Positions 21,777 to 35,334 of a DNA stretch of 64,000 nucleotides are shown here, in pieces. Within the stretch, counting starts at the first letter, position 1. Every line of letters begins with the position of its first letter. The stretch comes from Punica granatum. Its lineage: Eukaryota; Streptophyta; Magnoliopsida; Myrtales; Lythraceae. The position numbers were made by a program, and so were the translations under genes. The notes below the pieces were generated by a model. It made no database searches and was not told the origin of the DNA. It saw only the letters and a list, made by a program, of their open reading frames with translations. The stretch covers positions 7,688,001 to 7,752,000 of the forward strand of contig NC_045129.1 of NCBI RefSeq assembly GCF_007655135.1. The letters are read 5' to 3'.

Positions 21777-23822
21777 CTCCGGCAAATTCGTTTATTTAAC
21801 TCACTGAGACCTGGGAAATTCTTTTTGGCCAAATTCTTTCTTTTACAGGTAGAAGCATCATTCTGATTGATTCAACCGAGGGAGGGAAATTGGGTTCGGA
21901 ATCGTTCCATCTCGTGGAGGGCCATTGTCATCTCCACATGTAACTTGTCAATTATATTTTTTTTCCTTTCCTCCATTTATGTATTAAGACCGATGAATGT
22001 TGTAGTTCCGATCGAGTAAATTCTTCTTCCATTCTCATAAACCAGCGCTCCTTCCCTGACACAACTTATTATTTTTATTGTTATTTTTAATCTTAGAACT
22101 CTAATCAAGATTATAAAAGAAAAAGTAACTAAATGGTATAAAGTATAATTTCAAATTCAAATATATAAAAAAGTGAGGCGTTCAATTGTTCTGCTTAAGA
22201 TTATATCAAGAAAAGTATATTTTTAGGAATAAAAGCAAACTCCTCTGCAAGTCAGTTAATATAAAATGAAGGGGAAAAAAAAAAAAGGACGGTTGTTAGC
22301 GGCTAATGACGTGCATTGGAGTCTGGCTTCTTCGGGATTGAACATTTTGTATTCAAGTTCATCATCGACTCGTGCCGTAAGAATCCCCGGCAATCGGGAT
22401 CAGTGGCTGTTGTAATAGTCCAACTACAACCAGAGGCCGCTGATGTGCGGTGACAAATTTATTGTTCTGATGGCTTCCCGCACACAAAGCTGTAATAGTC
22501 TAGTGATAAGTTTGGAAAATACTTTTTTTTTACCTCATTGTTCAAGTTTAATTCCTATTAAATATATCGTTGATTTTTCTTTTAAGCGGTTGGATATGGA
22601 TCCCACATGTATTTGTTGTTGAGTGTACGATTAGATGAAGGGATGGCACCTTCAATGAACGTCGTAATAATTGGGAAGATCGCATTGGCCAGGCCAAGCC
22701 AAGCCGCAAAAATCACGTTACCCCACCACGTGGACTGCACTGGGAAAGTGACTTAGCTCATTGACAAAAATTTATTTCCAAAGATTTCACCAAAGACGGT
22801 TCAATCATCAACTCGATCCCCAGTCACCGATCGAAGAATCAATGAAATCTGATGTTCGCTAAATTGGAGCTATCTTTAGCTGTTTGCCGATGCTATCTTT
22901 CGAATGAAAGCTGACTGGTGCAAAGTTAAAAGTGGTGTTATTATTCTGTACTCGATCGATTTATCGATGATTTATGTCATTGAAAGTCTTTGATCCTTCA
23001 CTCCCGTTTCCTAGATGACTTGCGAGAAAATTAAATTGTGGTCTTAATATCATCATCACCAAGAAAAGAGGCAAAAATTCATGGCCCTTGGGGCCAAAAG
23101 ATGTTTCCACCATTGGAGGGAAAAAAGACTCAGGGGAAAGAGGAATAAAACAAAGGTAGATGGATTGACTTCTTTTGCCCCCGTAGGCTTCTTCTAATTT
23201 CAATTATCCCCTTTACTTTTATCAGATTTTAAGTTTACGCCCACAGTGTGATATATCGTCTCGACGTATGCAGCGCCACTCAACTTGCCTTTGATTCCTC
23301 AAGTAAAAATACATCATCCATAGATAGGCGAGGGAATAAGAACAAATTTAGCCCGCCAACGCAACCGCTCCTATTCGAGTAATCACGCGTCTCGACCGAC
23401 TTGCACAAATCCTATCGCACCTGTTGTACCGAATGTTGCACTCTTGACGATGCTCAGTCATTAGAAATGGCAGGAACCTTGAGACAACAGAAATCAAGAT
23501 GCGTCAAATTGGGACGTGGAGAAAAATTCAGGGAGCAAAACGTATTAACACAAACTTGGAGCCTTGAAGAAAAGCCCGCGTTCGGAGCACGAAAGGACGA
23601 GAGTATGGTGTCATCTCTCTCTCTCTCTCTCTCCATCGCCAACGACAGAGTGAAACTCCACTTTCCTAGCTTTTCCCTTCTCTTCCCTTCACTTTCCTTC
23701 CTCCGTTCCTTCTTCTACCTCGCTGCTGCTGCTCTCTCTCCTCCTCTGGTGGGTTCTCTGAGTTCTTTCTCGCTCCTCAGCGAGCTCGCTTTGCGTTGAG
23801 GGGGCGCGGCGGAGCTGCTACT
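21777..23822. other. Spacer between CLF and the PLC-like gene
   Basis: Contains the CLF 3' UTR (to about 22050) and then AT-rich sequence without a recognisable gene. From about 23580 it turns CT-rich, with a (CT)n tract at 23612-23632. This is probably the 5' leader of the next gene. Confidence 0.5.
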
Positions 23823-26800
23823 ATGCTGCCCTGTGATGCCCGCCGAGCTCCGGCAGCTCTCACTCCGTCATCCCACTTCTTGCTTCTGCTGCTGCTCGGC
23901 TCACTCCTCTTGATGATCGCACCTTCCTCCGCCTGCTCCAATGGAGGCTGCCAGGTCCTCTCCTCCACTCCCATTTCACCGAAAGCTCCATCCTTTTCTT
24001 CTTTCCCTCCCCACCCCACAAAACATCCGACGTAATTCACTTCCGCGACTGAAGAACTCGTCCGCGTTTAGGATTCTGTGTGGTGGGTCATGGATGTTAG
24101 CTTACGATCTGTCGTGCTTGACATGTTTTCAGGTGCTAGAAGCGTGTGTTGCTGCTACGGATTGTGGGCCCGGCCTCTACTGTGGGAATTGCCCTGCTCT
24201 GGGCAAGAATCAGCCTATCTGCACTAGAGGGCAAGCTATCGCGCCCACTTCCACTGTAAGCTTCTCTCTTTATTTCTTTGTTTTCACCTTTCTTTTATTG
24301 GCAATGTACTTGTGGCCTAATTTAAGCAAGTGTCATAGAATGTTGCAATGTGATTTGGCGTTCCTGCTGCAATTAATGCTGCTATAACAGGGTGCAATCT
24401 ATGGATTTTGATCCATGGCCGTAATCTGAGCGTTCTTCAATTAATACAGTGCAAGTGCTATTTCGGGGTCTGAGCCTCAGTATAATTTTCATATTTGAGC
24501 TGGGTTGATGGGTTACACAGAGTTTCCTAATTTAAACAGTTTGAGTGCATCCCCCTTGTGATTCCATCCACCGATACAATACATCTGTTTCCAATATTAC
24601 TTCCATAGATTCTGAATGATGAAGAAAGGTAATTACTGTAATCATTCCGAGGTAGGAATGATGGTCAGTTGCTTAGTGGCACCACGATAACATGTGTTTG
24701 GCAAATAAATAAATGGCAGATGGGAAAAAGTGGAAGAACAGATCATAATTCAATCACAATTGGGCTGGAGTGCTTGATTTTCTCTGCGGATGACCGAGGC
24801 AGTAACTAATGACATTGCCTGTGATGGTTGCTCTACTATAATACCATGCAATGCTGCATCAGCAAGCTGTTGTATATATAGTATTACAGTTTTAGCTGTT
24901 ATCATCCCCAAATGAGCTGAATGATATTTATACTGAAAGATAGTGTGTGTGTGTGTGTATTATATATGTTCTCCTGGTACATTTCATGCACTTCGTTTCA
25001 GTAATGCCTCTCCTTCATGGTTTTCATGATTTGATCATTTGAGCTGAACCTTTTGGCTTTGTGATTCCCGTGTTGCAATTGGTGGGTTTGTAGATTGGTG
25101 GGCTGCCCTACAATAAGTACTCGTGGCTGGTGACTCACAATTCTTTCTCCATTGTCGATGCTCCGGCTTTGCCAGGTGTGCAGAGGATGACATTTTACAA
25201 TCAAGAGGACACTGTGACTAATCAGTTGAGAGTATGTTCTTATTTTCATATTATATTTGTGTCCCTCTCATATGTCCAATTTGTTTTTCCATATCTTGCA
25301 TGTGGTGCTGCATGCTGAATTACCTTTCTTTCCTCTTGAAAGGAAAGGATATTGGTCCGTTGTCGTTCTAGTTATATGCTGCATGTGCATAACCTCTCTT
25401 TGTTAGATGTGCATAACTATATCTCAGCTTAAGCTTTCAGGATGAAATTGGTTGATTACGATTTTATGTCTGTTTGGTTTTCTTTTATTCCAAGCTGTGT
25501 CTTCATGTCAGTTTGTACTACTTAGTTCTTATTCTTTTCTTGGTAACTGAGTAATATTTTAGAATGATCTTTGTATATGCTGCTAATCTTCTTTGTATCT
25601 TTTGTTTGATCCTATGCCTTTAGAATGGAGTGAGGGGACTGATGTTGGACATGTATGACTTTGAGGGGGATATCTGGCTCTGCCATTCATTTCGGGGGCA
25701 ATGCTTCAACTTCACTGCCTTTGTAACGGATTCTTCCCTTTCATTGCTGATTAAGCTCTTCACTTGCAGATTTACAAACATAATTTTTTATCCATTCTTA
25801 ATGCGCCTTCATATTTGTTCTACAGCAACCTGCAATCAGCACTTTGAGGGAGGTAGAAGCATTCTTGACTGAGAACCCAACAGAGATTGTCACAATAATT
25901 ATTGAAGACTATGTTCATACACCAAATGGAATAATCAATCTGTTCACTAATGCTGGGTTGGATAAGTACTGGTTTCCCGTTTCAAAGATGCCACAGAAAG
26001 GCGAAGACTGGCCAACGGTGACTGAGATGGTCCAAGATAATCACCGAATTTTGGTATTCACTTCAGTTGCTTCAAAAGAAGCAGAGGAAGGAGTTGCCTA
26101 TCAATGGAAGTACATGGTGGAAAATGAATGTAAGAACGGCTTAAATACTTCTTGGTTGACTGGCTGCGGAAAGCTTTTTTCCTTTCTTACTCTTTCAGAA
26201 GTCAAAAGCAAGTCCTTGTCTGTTCTTCTGGGAAAGCAGAAAAACGAACTGCTGACAAATAGATGAATAGATATAGAAAAAGAAGTCTTCTCTTTGATTA
26301 ACGAAAACATTTTGAGCTTTCTATTTAGATTATATTATATTTTTGGCCTCTTTTAAATTCAGCAAGCAAAAGCAGATTGTCCTTCTGTCAGTAAGATGCT
26401 AAGAAAAACCATGTATTTGAATTGACCCTCTATGAAATTCCCTGTAAAAATGAGGCATTATGGTGGAAATGTTATTGTAATTGGTTAATATCCCTTAGTC
26501 TTGAGTCTTTTTATTGTCTTCTGATTGTGTCGTTTTCGTTTCCATTTCCATTTGCAGCTGGGGATCCCGGGGTGGTCCAAGGCTCGTGCCCGAACAGAAA
26601 AGAATCAAAACCATTGAATTCGAAAGCCGCCTCTCTTTTCTTTATGAATTACTTTCCTACTTATCCAGTTCAGTCTGATGCTTGCAAAGAGCACTCAACT
26701 CCTCTTGCCCAGATGGTGGGCACCTGTTATAAAGCTGCTGGAAATGTCATACCCAACTTCATCGCAGTTAACTTTTACATGGTAAAAGAAATTTTATGAG

Positions 26801-27427
26801 AATTGTCATGCTCGTTCTGTCTCTTTTCTCAGAATATGTCAATTATTTTGTTTTTCAAATGTCTGTTAATGGGATGATCTTCTTTGTGTATATTCTCCTC
26901 ACTATTATCCTGATTCATGTTAATTAATGGTGCAGAGAAGCGATGGAGGTGGCGTCTTCGAAGCCCTAGATAGAATCAACGGCCAGAGATTGTGTGGCTG
27001 TACTACTATCGCTGCGTGTCAGGTTTGTCCTGCATTACATATAAGCAGATAATTGCTTTGATCTTTTGCATATAGGGAATGGGCGTTATTTTGGGATATT
27101 CTTTATATGGACCTGGTGTGAAAATGGTTTTTTGGCTGAATTATTGAGTGTTATATGAGCCCTGTGATAATTGCAGTGGCCCAGGGGCCATATTTAAAAC
27201 AACTTATAATTGTCTCTGCTAAGAGATGATAATGGATTTCTCGGCAGGCTGGAGCACCTTATGGTTCATGCAAGAACATCAGTTTACCTACGAGAAGTCC
27301 CGTCACGAACAGCGGCGGAAGTTTCACGGGATCTGTCCAGTTTTCTAACTCTGCTTTCACAGTTTGTCCTCGAGACCACTTTTTTGTTTTAATCTTCTTT
27401 TTGTCGATGTTGGCATTTTCCCTCTAA
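23823..27427 (+). CDS. PI-PLC X-domain-containing protein (At5g67130-like), 428 aa
   Basis: Exons: 23823-23954, 24133-24255, 25094-25231, 25624-25722, 25826-26129, 26558-26781, 26936-27022, 27248-27427 (1287 bases). The N-terminus has a signal peptide (LLLLLLGSLLLMIAPSSACS). A small Cys-rich module follows (CVAATDCGPGLYCGNCP). Then comes the phospholipase-C X domain with the first histidine in VTHNSF and the second in WLCHSFRGQC, and VRGLMLDMYDF between them. The Y and C2 domains of true phosphoinositide PLC are absent, as in this plant subfamily, so the substrate is unproven. The last 18 residues are hydrophobic (FFVLIFFLSMLAFSL) after a Ser/Thr-rich stretch, which suggests a GPI anchor signal. 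The product is therefore probably cell-surface or secreted. Length matches the Arabidopsis protein as I recall it (about 426 aa). Confidence 0.94.
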
Positions 27428-28587
27428 ACATTAGCACATGCTTACTCCATTACTAGCTTAGGATAGAAGGCTCTCACTTCGTTCCCTGCTGTAATGGCTC
27501 GGAATTTTGTGAAGCCCTACCACAGTTAGAGCATTTGATTAGAAAGAAGAAAGACTGCTCGATATTCTGTTCCGCGGATAAAGATGCGGACTGTCTGAGT
27601 AAGCTCATGTATAAAAAACGAGCAATGAAGGACCAGGAACTCAATAGGGAATTTTTCAGGTATGCACTGTGCAGTTTATTTCTCCCCGTTTCCTTATACT
27701 GATATCTCAAGGTTTTCAATCAAACATGTTTTGACGTCTTTTCCAAAATACAGCGGACCTTCTTTTTCGGAACTGTCTGTGAGCCTCGGATTCTTCTGGT
27801 CATATGCAATATTTTGGTTAAATATCCAATCCTCAGCTCGATTACAATACCAATTTCTACTTTGCAGGTCTTACGGTGGGTTTGCTGGTTAGAAGAGTAG
27901 ATAGCTCGAGAATGCCATGAACTATGAGGTTCTTCAGTTATGAGTTACATAGGATGTTTATATCATAATTAAAATTCGGTATTTTCTCTGTAGGAATTGA
28001 GATTAGTATCCACCCACGAAGAAAGTAAAAACTGTATCATTATATTGATGGTCCTTTCTATCAAAAGTAATGCTCCACGTTCTCGGGTTTCTACGTTGGT
28101 AATAGATTTCAGAGTCGGGTTCCATTGCGATAATATAGCAGAATCCTGCCAACGGAAATATGTATGACTGTCAGAATCTTATTGAGTCTCTCACATTGTG
28201 TAATCTTTTGAAAGAACCATTCGATGAACAGATAGGTCATTGGAATCATGCCGGCCAAGGGGATGGTTCAAAACACAGCTGAGAAATCTGTTTCATCTCA
28301 TGAAGATTTTATTTGAATTCAAATTCACATAGATTCCCATTACAACAATTTTGATTATTACAATTGTAATTCCACATGACTACAGCATTGACCGATTGAT
28401 GGTTCCAACCATTCATTTCAAAGAATCGAATACAATTGCAGATTATTTTCCATATGTACCAATTTTTCTTTATGAAAATAGAGATCTGTACAGACAAGAC
28501 TATCACAATGTACAGTCTTACACTGATTGTATGTGCAAGCTTTTGGTCGGCGAGGAGGTTCCTGAAAATGGCTGATTTCTCGGTGCT
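27428..28587. other. Convergent spacer between PLC-like and F-box genes
   Basis: Holds the 3' UTRs of the two converging genes. Open frames around 27474-27890 and 28309-28575 overlap on both strands and show no family features. Confidence 0.5.
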
Positions 28588-30344
28588 CTACGGCTTTATC
28601 ACGAGATCCGGGCTGATACTGAGCAGATCAGCGAAGCAATCTAGAGGAACCCTCGTTCCCCAGATGTTAATCGACTTAAGTTTGCAGCATCTACTCACAA
28701 GGACGACGAGTCCACCTCGAGTCATATGGCGGCAGCACCAGAGGCTGATAGTCTGTGAAGCAGAAGGCAAGAACGCACTTACAGAAAAGGACCAAGAACA
28801 CTTATATAACTCAAATCAATAAGCGAGAAAAGGGCCAACAATAACGACGCCGTCGGGACGAACATGTTTTAAATCAAAACGAATCTTATAGTTGCTCATT
28901 GGTAAGAACACCATGACCAAGGCAGTCACAGAACCAGGACAAAGCTGCCTCTTCGGTGACTGCTTTTCGAGACATCAGTTATGAGAAATCTATCAGGCGA
29001 CCCACCTTCAATTGGGGACAGCTCTTTGCAATGGCAAACAACGATTCATCGGTGATGAATGTGCCGCCTATATTCAGGTGCCTCAAGGAACTGGCTCTCG
29101 AGATCTGCAGAAAGAGGAACGCATCAAGATTAGGGCAGTGATGAGGATGAGCATCCAATGTACAGTTACACCAAGCAATGGAGGAACTGAAAACTGATTT
29201 TCGAGACTTTGAACCAACATAAACACCAGAAAACTTCAAAGATTGGAGGGCTGCTTCTTTCCGTAGTTTCCGGAGTATGAAATTCACATACCAGTTGAAC
29301 GACGCCTGCATCTGTGATTCCCGTCATTCCCCACAGGGAAATGGACGTGAGGTTTCCGATGCATTTCGCGGAGGAAATTCTGCAGAGCCCTCTGTCAGTT
29401 ATCTGGCAACCCCAGCGGCTTCTCGATCTGATACCAACAGCGATACACATATATCAGCAAACCTACCAATTGAATTGATAAAATTCCCAACTTCCGATGT
29501 GAAAGTCGACAGCTAAAAATGATCAGAAAATAGCTTGTAGAGACATAAGCCTCAGAAATATTTCTCTAGCTCAAACTATCAGCAGCTCCATCGACTGCCA
29601 ACAACTACGGACGGAGCACACGATCATGGCAACTGATTCAAATATATGATCCGTCTAATCGAACTATCACCCTCTTGTGCATTGCTCCACTCAACCCCCA
29701 CTTCTGGACAGTTCGATATCTTTCATCTCTAAATCTAATGGCCTGAGAAATCAATTGGCGTCGAAAAACTTAAGACTGCACACATTCTTGAGTTTCATAC
29801 ATTACACCTGATTGCCATTAACCCTCTTCCCGGAAATTGCCATAAAATTAGATGATCAATAGACAAGGAAGGAATAACACACCAAACAGAACATTTACGT
29901 ACAAAGAGAAAACATGTATAACGAGAGAGAGAGAGAGAGAGTATACATGTCGAGCTCTTTGAGGCCGTAAGCGTGCCGTACGATACGGGCAGTGGAGTCG
30001 TCGTCCATCTTCCACCCCGCGAAGCTCAGACTCTCCCTGCGCCCGAAAGACAGCTTCACCCCCAACTTCCATCTCCTGCACACTCCGCTGGCCCTATCAA
30101 AACCCCCAATTCCAATCAAACAAGACAAACCCACCAAGAATCAACAATTTTTTTTGTTTTTAACAGAACCCCCACATAGAATCAATCAACGAAAGAAGAG
30201 TCAAAATGGGTCAAAGTTTTTGCTTCCGGAACGCAACTGTGCCAAATCGGTGAAGGAGGCGATCATGGAGAGTATGTGGGCCAGCAGGTCGATCGGCAGC
30301 CGATCAATCTCCGCCTCCTCAGCCGTCGCCGCCTCAACCGTCAT
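28588..30344 (-). CDS. F-box/LRR protein (At5g67140-like), 217 aa
   Basis: Minus-strand exons: 30344-30238, 30093-29947, 29427-29292, 29104-29006, 28752-28588 (654 bases, whole codons). An N-terminal F-box (IDRLPIDLLAHILSMIASF...LAQASGVCRRWK) is interrupted by intron 1. About five leucine-rich repeats follow, of the cysteine-containing F-box type (WGCQITDRGLCRIS, CIGNLTSISLWGMTGITDAG, LRHLNIGGTFITDESL, CCKLKSINIWGTRVPLDCF). Such proteins dock to SKP1/CUL1 and choose substrates for ubiquitin ligation; the substrate is unknown. I recall a very similar Arabidopsis protein of about 228 aa that lies next to the PLC-like gene, and the same neighbour is seen here. An extra open stretch at 29463-29512 was left out because it breaks the frame. 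Confidence 0.92.
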
Positions 30345-30889
30345 CACCGCAATTCTGATTATTCAAAGCAGAGGTGGCTGAAACAGAGCATGGAGGAGGA
30401 GGAGGAGGAGGAGGGAGACAGAACCGTCGCTGTCGGGGAATTATTATACAGGGCAGGCAGTTAAGGATGTGGTCATCACCCTGTCATCGTTACACCATTA
30501 TTATCATTGTTCTGAGATGAGAATCTTCCTGGAATGAAATGAAAATGAATCCTCCAAGCTTTCTTACTGCCACAGAATCAAGCTTTCTTATTTATTTATT
30601 TATTTCCGATGTTGCAATCTCTCATTCAGCAGCATATGATTTTGGCCCATGAACTTCGTTGCTAGTTTCATTTAGTCCCCAAAGGTCCGGTAAAACTGCC
30701 AAAAGCGAAAGATGGCTCGACCATTCCGTCTTATCAATATTCGAGTTAATCACGACCTTCCGCAAACAATTTTCTTTATATGCATTTTATCCTCTTTGTT
30801 TTTTACTTTTTCGCTATCCTGTTCCATGAACATATATTTTTCCATTGGATTACCCGAGAAGTTGATTGCTTGCTTGATTGTAATTTTAG
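30345..30889. other. Upstream of the F-box gene
   Basis: Contains a purine repeat (GAGGAGGAGG near 30390-30413) close to the F-box start, probably in its 5' leader. No gene is seen in the rest. Confidence 0.45.
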
Positions 30890-32469
30890 TAAAATTGGTC
30901 ACCTCGGCTTCCTTAACTATTCCTCGTTGCATTTAATCTGCTCAATCAAGCTTATTCACTTCAAAGTGGAAAGAAAATGATTAGGAAAATCATCACTTAA
31001 ATTATACCTTAAACTGATGATGTTCAAACTACTTGTAGCATAGAAATCACCCAATTCACATATATCAATAAACTCCTTGCTACTATGCTACGCTTAGTAA
31101 TAAACAATTATCTTGTCTGATCTTCTGTTAATACGTGTAACTTCTGCTTATGATAATACATTTTTGTTGCCAATTTTTTTGGAAATGACACATCGAATTA
31201 TTAGGTTACGACAAACTGGATTGGTCTTTCAACTTCGCCGGCAAAAGGGCTTTCGTTCATTGGTGCATTCCCAAAGGAGAGTGCCAATTTGAAAGATTCT
31301 AGCATAGGTTCAAACCTATCAAAAAGGAAAGAGCCAATTTGACTAGATATGTAAAGTTCAGGGACCAAATTGCTCATAGATTCAAACTTCTGGGGCAACT
31401 TCACGCCTTTTCGTTGACTGTACTTTTCTGGTGCCTATTCAGACAAGACATCGCACGTGGGAACGGATCGTTCGGGTCGGGGCGGTCACGTTTCTGTCTT
31501 TGGATACGTTGAGTCGGTTCAATTGGGCCTGGTTGCTACTACTCCCTTACATGGGCCTATATTATATTGTGTCATTCTTTTTTCTTTTTTCTTTTTACTT
31601 ATAATTGTTAAGGGTATATAAATTTTACAAATAAAATAGACCATGCCTTCTGTGAAATTACGCATGTTTTCTCAATGTATTTTGTGAAGGACCTGATCAA
31701 GTTCCGAAATATTGGATTCACATCCAAAGTTCTCGATATGAGTCAAATTAATCAACTCTCAATAATCTGTAACAACGGATGTGGGTATGTGTAGCAAAAT
31801 CAAGTAATGGCAACACTTTCATGGATTTTTCTAGAAGAAAATCAGGTCGAACGGTTAGATAATCAGTTATGTAAAATTAATAAACTGTATTAACGAAAAA
31901 CGGCCAATATATTCTTAATTTGACATGATCATAAACTCTTTTATTTTTCTTGAAAATATCTAGACTGAAAGAATTAGACAATTCCTTATGGATATATATG
32001 GAACCTAACCCTATACCAACCGAAAAACGATATTAACGGATATAACGATAATCATATATTATATACGTACATTCCATATCAACACCGATAATGTGCAATG
32101 ATCATTGTATATGACCCCGTGCCACACGGATCCTAAACTTGCCAGACGAAGTCGGATTTTTCCCGTGCAAACCAACGATAACCGATCATCGGCCAGTTTA
32201 TGGTAATAATACGTTAATAACAATCGGCTTTTACATATTATTTCTTCGGATTCTTACATGATGAAGAACAAAGGGTTTTGGTCATTAATGATGTTGATAA
32301 GTATTACAAGGTGTGAGTTTGACCATAAGTGGTATATGAGACAATATTCTTGATAAATTGTTTTAAATAAAAAATATAAGGAAATAAAAGTTAAATCCAG
32401 TGCAGTGTAATCTAAATCATTAATGAGGAGGGGAAAGTCATGCACAAGAGTGAACAAAACGTGAGAGGG

Positions 32470-32720
32470 CTCTTCCCTCCATGGCAGGTACTTTTAAACC
32501 GCTCCCATATATACACACAAGGAAATCAACTCCATGTAAAATATTAATGCATGTGCCCGGTCCATTGTGGTTCATAGCCAATGGGGTCCACCCCTTGTCT
32601 CTACGGGTCCAACCCTGTCTCTGTGGATCCACATGCACCCGGTGCATACTTCCTATGGTCACCGTCCATGCAAAGTTGCACCAAGGCAGAAACCCTAAAG
32701 AATCCTAACCAATATGGATT
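32470..32720 (+). promoter_or_regulatory. Conserved upstream block of RING-H2 copy A
   Basis: About 240 bp that matches 42540-42780 upstream of copy B. Long identical words include GGCAGGTACTTT, TTAATGCATGTGCCCGGTCC and GTCTCTACGGGTCCAA. The block is 0.5 kb or more before the leader exon, is not coding, and is better conserved than neighbouring sequence. Function is inferred from conservation only. Confidence 0.45.
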
Positions 32721-33175
32721 GACTGTGGTGGTTCTCCATCCACTGTTTTCCTTAAATGGGATTTTGGGTTTGAGTTTTATTTTTTTTCTTTTTCTTGGCC
32801 AAGGGTTTGGATAATTTTTTTAATGAAAAAATTCATGATTGTAAGAACTGTATTTCTAAATAATAAACATGTCTCGTATTGAATTAGTTGAAATTCTTTG
32901 GGTTTTCAGTTACAAGGTGATACACATAAAAAATAATAATAATAATTCTCCAACCAATGGGTAGACGCCATGTCCACTAAATTCAAAGCTTTTTGTCTCC
33001 ATAAAAACAAATTTTGGCTATATGTGCAATTAAATTCTTCTCCCATTTTATGTTTTCCTTTAGAACCTTAAAGTTTAAATGGTTTCGCTTATTTATGCCC
33101 TTCTCTCTTCATTGGCTCTCTCTCTCTCTCTTTCTAGAGGTTAGCCGTACCCCTTCATGTAATAGAAGACATACA

Positions 33176-34034
33176 GAATAACATTGAGAGAGAGAGAGCA
33201 AGAGAGAGAAGGGAAGAGAGTGATGAGTGATCAGAGTGAGAAAGTGAGTTCTCTACCTTCATTGATGGGCTCAACTGCTTGCTCCTGCTTAAACTCTCAT
33301 CGATTCTCCTTTCTTGCTTTGCGTTTTGCATTTTTTTTTTCATTTTTAGTTGATCTCTAATGTAAAGGAACAGAGTGCTTATCATTTTTTTGGACAAAGG
33401 AAAGTCTGTTTGCTTGTTATCATTTCGTTGCAATGACCCGTCTTTACTCCCAACGTTTCGTAATTCTGTATTTGCTAATAATATTTGTTTTTGCACTCTC
33501 CGTGCATGAATTTCTCGTGTGGTGTTTTAGCTGCTAGGTATATATATATATATATATATATATGCTTGATTTGGTTTTCAATAGAAGATGAAAAGCAAAG
33601 TGGCATTTTCATGTGTGTTGCCTCGAGTTTCTTTTTTGATGAACGCCTTGGGTTTCTATCTCTAATTGTTTGCTCAGTATATAAACACAAACATATATAT
33701 ATATACATATATATACGTTTGTATATTTGTGTCTGTGCATGGGCTCAGTGTGTCGCTACATCGATTTTTACTTTTGATTCAAATATGTGTATATACCTTC
33801 TTCAGTCCCATTGATCTTGTATATTTATATAATACATATATTGCAATGATTTTAGTTTATCTATGTATACTCCATCTTCAAGTTTTCTTAACGAAATTTA
33901 AGATCATAAGATGTTATGATTATCGGCTTCTCTAGTATATGTACTTTGTGATACCTAACTAAACTAATTATTTGTTTTCTGACAGGTCCTGCTGCTCGCC
34001 CTTTGATCGAAGCCAGAAACAAGGTTGTAGTCCG
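33176..34034 (+). other. Probable 5' UTR exons of RING-H2 copy A
   Basis: A purine-rich leader (GA repeats, 33176-33242) ends at a GTGAGT donor. A second non-coding exon, 33986-34034, has a TTTTCTGACAG acceptor and a GTATGA donor. The third exon starts at 35307 (TTTTCAG acceptor) and carries the ATG. Homologous leader sequence is found in copy B at 43104-43163. Confidence 0.5.
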
Positions 34035-35007
34035 GTATGACATGACGATCTCCTCTTACGTTATTTTGTGCGTATAGAGTATTACGATGTTTCATGGTTT
34101 TGTGTCGAAATTACTGATTTGTGAACCATTCAGTTATTGATAGAAATTGAAGGATTTTTTTTTCATTTTTGTCCCAATTTGAATAAAATTAAAGGATTTC
34201 ATCTAAAAATCGTTTAGATAATCTAAATCAAATTGTTTTGCTGTGTTGCGTAAAATTCTCAATTGATTTTCTTGGATAGAACAGAAATTTTTCAGATGAT
34301 TTTCCCTCCAGGATAATTTTCTTGTTTTTAGGTGAGCAATGGAAGTTTTTAGATTATTGTCTTCAAACGACGTATACTAATTAACCCATACCACCAAAAG
34401 TCGTCTGCCATATTTTTTACGCACTCTTATGATTATGATTTTAGGGTTTCAAATATTCTTTATTTCTACCTATGTATATGTTTCAAAAACCTTCTCAATA
34501 GTTTCGAAAATCAGAGGCCTTTTGAATTAGATTGGAAGAAAAGGAATGATTTTCTCATGTCCTTCAGTTCATCCGTTCTCTTTATGTGAATCATTTGGCT
34601 GAGGTAATATAGGTGGCTAGTAGATAAGTCGATATCCAATGTGTGATATGAAACTTATTTAAAATCTTAATATGGTTTATATTTGTTCAAAAAATACTTT
34701 AATATTTCCTTAAGCCCTATAAAGAAGGGCCAGGAAGATTTCCTTTTCGTCATTAGAATGGACTTAAGAGACGAACTTGGCAGTCTTATTAAAATTTAAA
34801 TTCTTAACAGGAAATTTCTTTTATTATCAGAATCTTATACGTAGTCTTTTATTTCTGAAGTAAATTCGGTAATAAATATACTATAGCTAACAGAAATATA
34901 TGCCGATTATTTCATGCTGGTATATAAACCTAGGCTTTTCAATCGAAGTCTGTTATGTTAATTAAGAGGATTAGCGTGGCGTAATGAATGTTCATTGCGT
35001 AGATCTT

Positions 35008-35236
35008 GGCTTGTTTGGTTTGCAAATGTGATTTTAAAATAACAACTTTAACCTAATTTTACCAACAACAAAACAAAATAACTCATACAAAGTCAAAGAG
35101 TGGGCCCCATTTATACATTTTTTTTTTCACAACAAAACAATATAACTCATACAAAGTCAAAGGGTGGCCCCATTTACACTAATCTTTTTCAAAATCAAAA
35201 TCTAATTTTTAAATCCTACTTTGAAACTATACGCAG
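35008..35236. mobile_element. MITE-like element, family 1 copy 2
   Basis: The reverse complement of the 3892-4123 element. It starts GGCTTGTTTGGTTTGC and keeps the same internal duplicated stretch (ACTCATACAAAGTCAAAG twice). It lies in the intron just before the coding exon of RING copy A. It is absent from the same place in copy B, so it entered after the duplication. Confidence 0.7.
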
Positions 35237-35334
35237 CATTAATATTCTCGTTGAGGATTTCTGACCCGCATTAGTAATTAAGCCATCATGTATATACAGT
35301 TTTCAGGTGCTCTTTCACTAGAAAATCAAGCACA

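Noticed and set aside
23612..23632. CT repeats here and at 58766-58790 as CRISPR-like or satellite arrays
   Set aside because: They are simple dinucleotide tracts in 5' leaders of plant genes. CRISPR arrays are not expected in a plant nuclear genome.
29463..29512. Extra exon of the F-box gene
   Set aside because: It has splice-like borders, but its 50 bases put the following exon out of frame. Joining 29947 directly to 29427 restores the known LRR sequence.
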